NCBI GenBank assembly: GCA_030272585.1
Contig: BSYQ01000009.1
Location: forward strand, 3,224,001-3,288,000
Origin: Bryopsis sp. KO-2023
Taxonomy: Eukaryota > Chlorophyta > Ulvophyceae > Bryopsidales > Bryopsidaceae
Length of the DNA: 64,000 nucleotides
Direction of reading: 5' to 3'
The position numbers and the translations under genes are program-made. Numbering within the stretch: position 1 is the first letter of the stretch; every line of letters begins with the position of its first letter. A model generated the notes under the pieces. The model saw nothing but the letters and a program-made list of their open reading frames with translations. It was not told where the DNA came from and did not search any database. Positions 60,492 to 64,000 of this stretch are shown here, piece after piece.

Positions 60492-61656
60492 ATGGCTTCC
60501 ACCATTGCTGCATCGACCTTCGCTGGCGCCGCCTTGAAGAGCGCCAAGGTGACGACGGCTGTTTGCTTCATGACCTGGACCAGGAAATTGAGATTTTTAG
60601 ACCACATGGCGTTGTAAGGGGTTGGGTTTTTGCGATCGATGGAGGTGCTCTTGTCCTTTCCCGAGTCGGGGGGGATCTTGACCGTTTTCGAAGGGTGGTT
60701 GGAGGTCTCTGGAATCGCATTTCTGAGGGACGATGATATTGCTTGCAGGCCACGAAGCAGGTGACACGCGCAGCCATCGAGTTCTATGGTCCCGATCGTG
60801 CTCTCTGGTTGGGACCTTACTCCGAAGGCGCTGTCCCCAGCTACTTGACTGGAGAGTTCCCCGGTGACTACGGATGGGACACCGCCGGCCTGTCCGCCGA
60901 CCCCGAGACTTTCGCCGCCAACCGTGAGCTGGAATTGATCCACGCTCGCTGGGCTATGCTGGGAGTTGTGGGCTGCCTGACCCCTGAGGCCCTCGAGAAA
61001 TACGGAGGTGTCGAGTTCGGCGAGGCTGTCTGGTTCAAGGCCGGCTCGCAGATCTTCGCGGACGGTGGCATCGACTACCTTGGAAACCCATCCTTGGTCC
61101 ACGCTCAGTCGATTCTTGCCATTTGCTGGACCCAGGTGCGCAAAATGTTTTCGCTCCTATCTGCACCTCCGCATCCGCGACGGGAAATGGGCCTAAGCAG
61201 TCAGGGTTGGGGTTGGAGGTTTGTCGATTCAGGTCCATCAAAGAATAGTAGGGAAGGACTCGCCTGCCGCGGTTCGGAGAATATACATTGCTGTATATTG
61301 CTGTGTTTTTACGTCTTTTGAATATGATTCTGTTTTTGCAGGTTGTGCTTATGGGTTTGGCTGAGGGCTACAGGTGCTCCGGTGGACCTCTTGGCGAGGT
61401 CACCGATCCTCTGTACCCTGGTGAGGCATTCGACCCAATGGGCATGGCTGACGACCCCGAGACTTTCGCTGAGCTGAAAACCAAGGAGATCAAGAACGGA
61501 AGGCTGGCTATGTTCGCCATGTTCGGATTCTTCACCCAAGCCCTCCAGACTGGCAAGGGTCCAGTCGAGTGCTGGGCTGAGCACATCGCTGATCCAGTCG
61601 CCAACAACGGATTCGTGTACGCTACCAAGTTCTTCGGAACCTCTTTCTACAATTAG
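60492..61656 (+). CDS. Lhcb: LHCII-type chlorophyll a/b-binding protein
   Basis: Exons 60492-60548, 60749-61135 and 61342-61656 give 252 residues, in phase. The first exon encodes [19 protein letters not shown], a short plastid transit peptide without a secretory signal. The mature part follows the LHCII pattern: [20 protein letters not shown], helix [55 protein letters not shown] and helix [17 protein letters not shown]. Glu, His, Asn and Gln chlorophyll ligands are in their usual places. The protein sits in the thylakoid membrane and collects light, mainly for photosystem II. The trimerisation motif WYGPDR reads FYGPDR here. Codon use is strongly biased to G/C-ending codons compared with neighbours, as expected for a highly expressed gene. 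Confidence 0.96.
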
Positions 61657-62928
61657 GTTTGTACTCTAGATATTGGCAATTTTTGATTCGATGCACCTGG
61701 TTGCATTTTCGAGAAGAACAGATGTATAATGTACATATTAGAGAGAGAGAAAACGCTCTGAGGACTCCAGACATTGGTTATTTTTTGTTGATTGATTTGG
61801 TACTGGTAGTGCCGTGTGCTTATTTGGTCCGTTTTTTGAGCTTTCCGTGTTTGTGGTTTTGATGTAATGGATGTGATTGCTAGTATATCTGCCTGCTTGC
61901 TTGCTTGCTGAAAATTGTTTTGAGGAAGTCTCGGAAAAATGTTTGGGATATCAATTTTATCGAGGAAAAACTTTCTTGACAGCACACCTGAAATTCAAGA
62001 GCTTGCAAAGGAAGACTAAATATGTTTGCACTGCAATTTCACAGGAGATTTTTCACGACCATGTAGATTGTCCACAACCTGTACATGCGTGTGCATAACT
62101 TATCATTATGGTTTGCCAGAGAGCTGAAAACCACACCCCTACAATGAAAGAAAATAAAATACAAAAGTTTGGCAGACAATAGAAGTTGTGAACCATGGTG
62201 TCAGGGGGGGTTCATTCTGTCCGGTTCTGTCTTGCTTTTCAATTGAGGATTAGGGAAAAGATGGATGCATTGTGCATCAATTTCAGATAGGAATCCTCTG
62301 ACCCTAAGCAAGGTTGCTTAGGGTCAGACAAAGCCATCTCAAATAATTCTCAACACACCCAAGCGACCCTGCCTATCTCCTGTGAGGGCACGCACCGCAC
62401 AGCAGTGCCCGTCGATCGGCGGCGGCGCTGATCGGCCGATTGCTTGATCACGCTTCATGCACGGACCATGGAAAGTGCAAGAGAAAAGCCATAACGACCA
62501 AGAGTTGAGGTTTGCTTCCACTGCGACCTCCCCAGCCGTGGAAGTAAGCTGCGAAAGAAAAAAGGGCGGCGCGGCTGCTGGCTGCGGGTTCGACTCCCGC
62601 ACGCCTTGACTGCCAGGAATAAGAAGTTCAGGTGAACTTACAGCAACTCTATAACCGTAACAAAATTTTTCGCTACTTAACCAGGTGAACGCCTTTCTCG
62701 GTCTTTACCCGCTTACTTCTGCAATCATGTTCGAGTGTGTGAGTTCTTACGCTCTTGCATTTGTGCTCATTGCAGCATTGGAATCGTTTTGCGGCTTTTT
62801 GTGGCGAAAGGTAGACTTGGGCGTGGCTGGGAGCATCTCAAACAAAATCACAATGAAGACGTCAAGTAAACTCGTCAATCAACATCAGATTCTCAAGAGC
62901 CTAAAGATGAATGTGTTGATTTGTACAG
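61657..62928. other. LHCII 3' flank and 5' flank of the next gene
   Basis: No coding exon recognised. A T-arm-like hairpin is at 62562-62607. The stretch before 62929 ends in a good acceptor (tttgtacag), so the next gene probably has a non-coding first exon here. Confidence 0.5.
62562..62607 (+). repeat. Second truncated tRNA-like hairpin
   Basis: A perfect T-arm GCGGG / TTCGACT / CCCGC at 62584-62600, followed by ACGCCTT, which can pair imperfectly with AAGGGCG at 62562-62568. As at 15021-15062, there is no room for D and anticodon arms. This could be a tRNA relic, a SINE head or chance similarity to an RNA polymerase III B box. Confidence 0.3.
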
Positions 62929-63785
62929 ATGACCGAGAAAAAGTCCAGCAGACTACAGAGATTGGCGGTGAGAAAGAGAAACGATATCCTTTTGTTTTTT
63001 TCTGGAGAAGTCAACGTCTTTTGATCAGATACATGCATGTCATTGATTTTTCTGATCCAATATCAACCAAAGAACTATTGACGATGTGGGCTGTGAAAAA
63101 AGGCATGGCTGATTTTTGTTTTTCTTGTTGCTGGAAGAACATTCCCCTAGAGGTTTCAGATTTGTTGGAGTTGATTTTCATCGCCAATGTTTGTGTGTAT
63201 ATTTTTCTATTTTTTAAATCTTTTTGGGGGGCTGCAGATCAGAGAGAGGCTTGTGGAATCTCGCGAGCGCCAGCTCCAGGGTGACCTTCAAGACCTCCAG
63301 CGACGCCAAGAACTCTTTCGCCGGGAGCAAATGCAAGCCAAGGTGGGGGCAATTCTTTGCATCAGTTGCCCCAAAGGAAAACCCTCTTGTTGAAAACTCT
63401 TTGTGGAGCTACTCTTGTGTTGAAATGAAAAATATGTGCAGGTACCTATCGAAGAAAATGACATCAAGAATGGATATGATGGGGATGATGATGGCAGCAG
63501 TGCTACTGGATCAACCGATCGAGACTCTGAAAAAGGCTTTCAGACTAATGATTACTATTCCGAGGTACAAAACTGTGTCAGCCCCCTTTCGAAAAACTCA
63601 CATGATGTTTGATTGTTTTAGCATTCTTTATGTTAAACTACTTGTGGTTTGGAATTCAGATCGACGCTGGCACTTCTGCACCGGAATCGACATCTGCCTC
63701 CGCACCTCCATCCTCTCCACCTGAATTGACATCGACATCTGCATCTGCATCTGGAGGAGAGCAAGTTGGCGATGAGCAGGAAAAG
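62929..63785 (+). CDS. Unrecognised coiled-coil / acidic Ser-rich protein, 5' part
   Basis: Four exons, 62929-62967, 63238-63342, 63442-63564 and 63660-63785, all phase 0. They encode 131 residues from MTEKKSSRLQRLA. Exon 2 (IRERLVESRERQLQGDLQDL, then QRRQELFRREQMQAK) is a charged coiled coil. Exon 3 is acidic (ENDIKNGYDGDDDGSS) and exon 4 is rich in Ser, Ala, Thr and Pro. The last exon ends at a GTATTG donor 215 bp from the window edge, so the gene continues to the right. The first ATG lies exactly at the acceptor ending at 62928; an upstream coding exon cannot be excluded. I recognise no family. Confidence 0.55.
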
Positions 63786-64000
63786 GTATTGAAAAATGTG
63801 AACTTTGCACCACCCACTCACCCCTCAAAGGAAAAAACCCTCATTTATTTTATAGTTTACTCCGTGTCTGAACCAATGTATTTCGAAAAATAGTTTAATT
63901 CAAAAACTAAGCTTTACTCAAAAAAAGAACGGAAAGATCCCTCCCATATATGAAGAGCAACCCAAAACGAAATCCTGTTGTGAATCCTATGTGAAGAATT

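Noticed and set aside
62339-62602. Minus-strand frame beginning MRESNPQPAAAPP
   Set aside because: This is the usual spurious translation across a tRNA T-arm-like sequence, not a gene.
1-64000. CRISPR arrays, rRNA genes, complete standard tRNAs, bacterial operons
   Set aside because: None seen: no spaced identical repeats of CRISPR type, no rRNA core sequences, and the only tRNA-like structures lack anticodon arms.

Overview
This is a nuclear window from a photosynthetic eukaryote, most likely a green alga. Genes are cut by many GT-AG introns, genes lie on both strands without operons, and there are TA-flanked DNA transposons and very long homopolymer runs. The LHCII-type antenna protein has a short plastid transit peptide and no visible signal peptide, and the FtsH has a chloroplast-type leader; both point to a primary green plastid. 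A complete XRN1-type exoribonuclease argues against a land plant, because land plants carry the XRN2/3/4 type instead. An early-diverging streptophyte or another green alga fits; the genus cannot be fixed from the sequence.

Layout, left to right. 0.8-2.9 kb (+): OPR/RAP-domain organelle RNA factor. 4.2-5.4 kb (-): small HIG1-domain protein in four exons. 6.1-13.1 kb (+): hnRNP U-like SPRY plus P-loop protein with a long Q/G/Y-rich tail. 16.5-20.7 kb (+): FtsH7/9-like chloroplast protease, eight exons. 23.9-25.7 kb (-): unrecognised secretory-type protein (tentative model). 26.5-27.2 kb: inverted-repeat transposon. 30.8-40.4 kb (-): XRN1-like protein in 21 exons with altered active-site residues. 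42.1-43.9 kb (+): BTB/T1-like, proline-rich protein. 47.9-57.0 kb (+): OSCA/TMEM63 mechanosensitive channel in 20 exons. 58.2-58.7 kb (-): tentative small gene. 60.5-61.7 kb (+): LHCII antenna protein. 62.9-63.8 kb (+): 5' part of an unrecognised coiled-coil protein that runs toward the right edge.

I built the multi-exon models by hand, requiring every junction to keep reading phase and, where a family was recognised, to keep family motifs intact. The XRN1, OSCA, FtsH, LHC and HIG1 models close perfectly in frame. The hnRNP U model has one uncertain junction, and the secretory-type, BTB and 58-kb models are weaker.

The genes do not form one pathway. Three concern RNA (RAP/OPR, hnRNP U-like, XRN1-like), three the chloroplast (RAP/OPR probably, FtsH, LHCII), one mitochondrial membranes (HIG1) and one ion flux (OSCA). 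The most striking points are an XRN1 homologue lacking two of its seven metal-binding acidic residues, a pair of related pogo-like elements sitting in introns of XRN1 and OSCA (one with a broken CENP-B-type helix-turn-helix), and kilobase-long tracts downstream of several genes where the coding-sense strand is almost free of cytosine.
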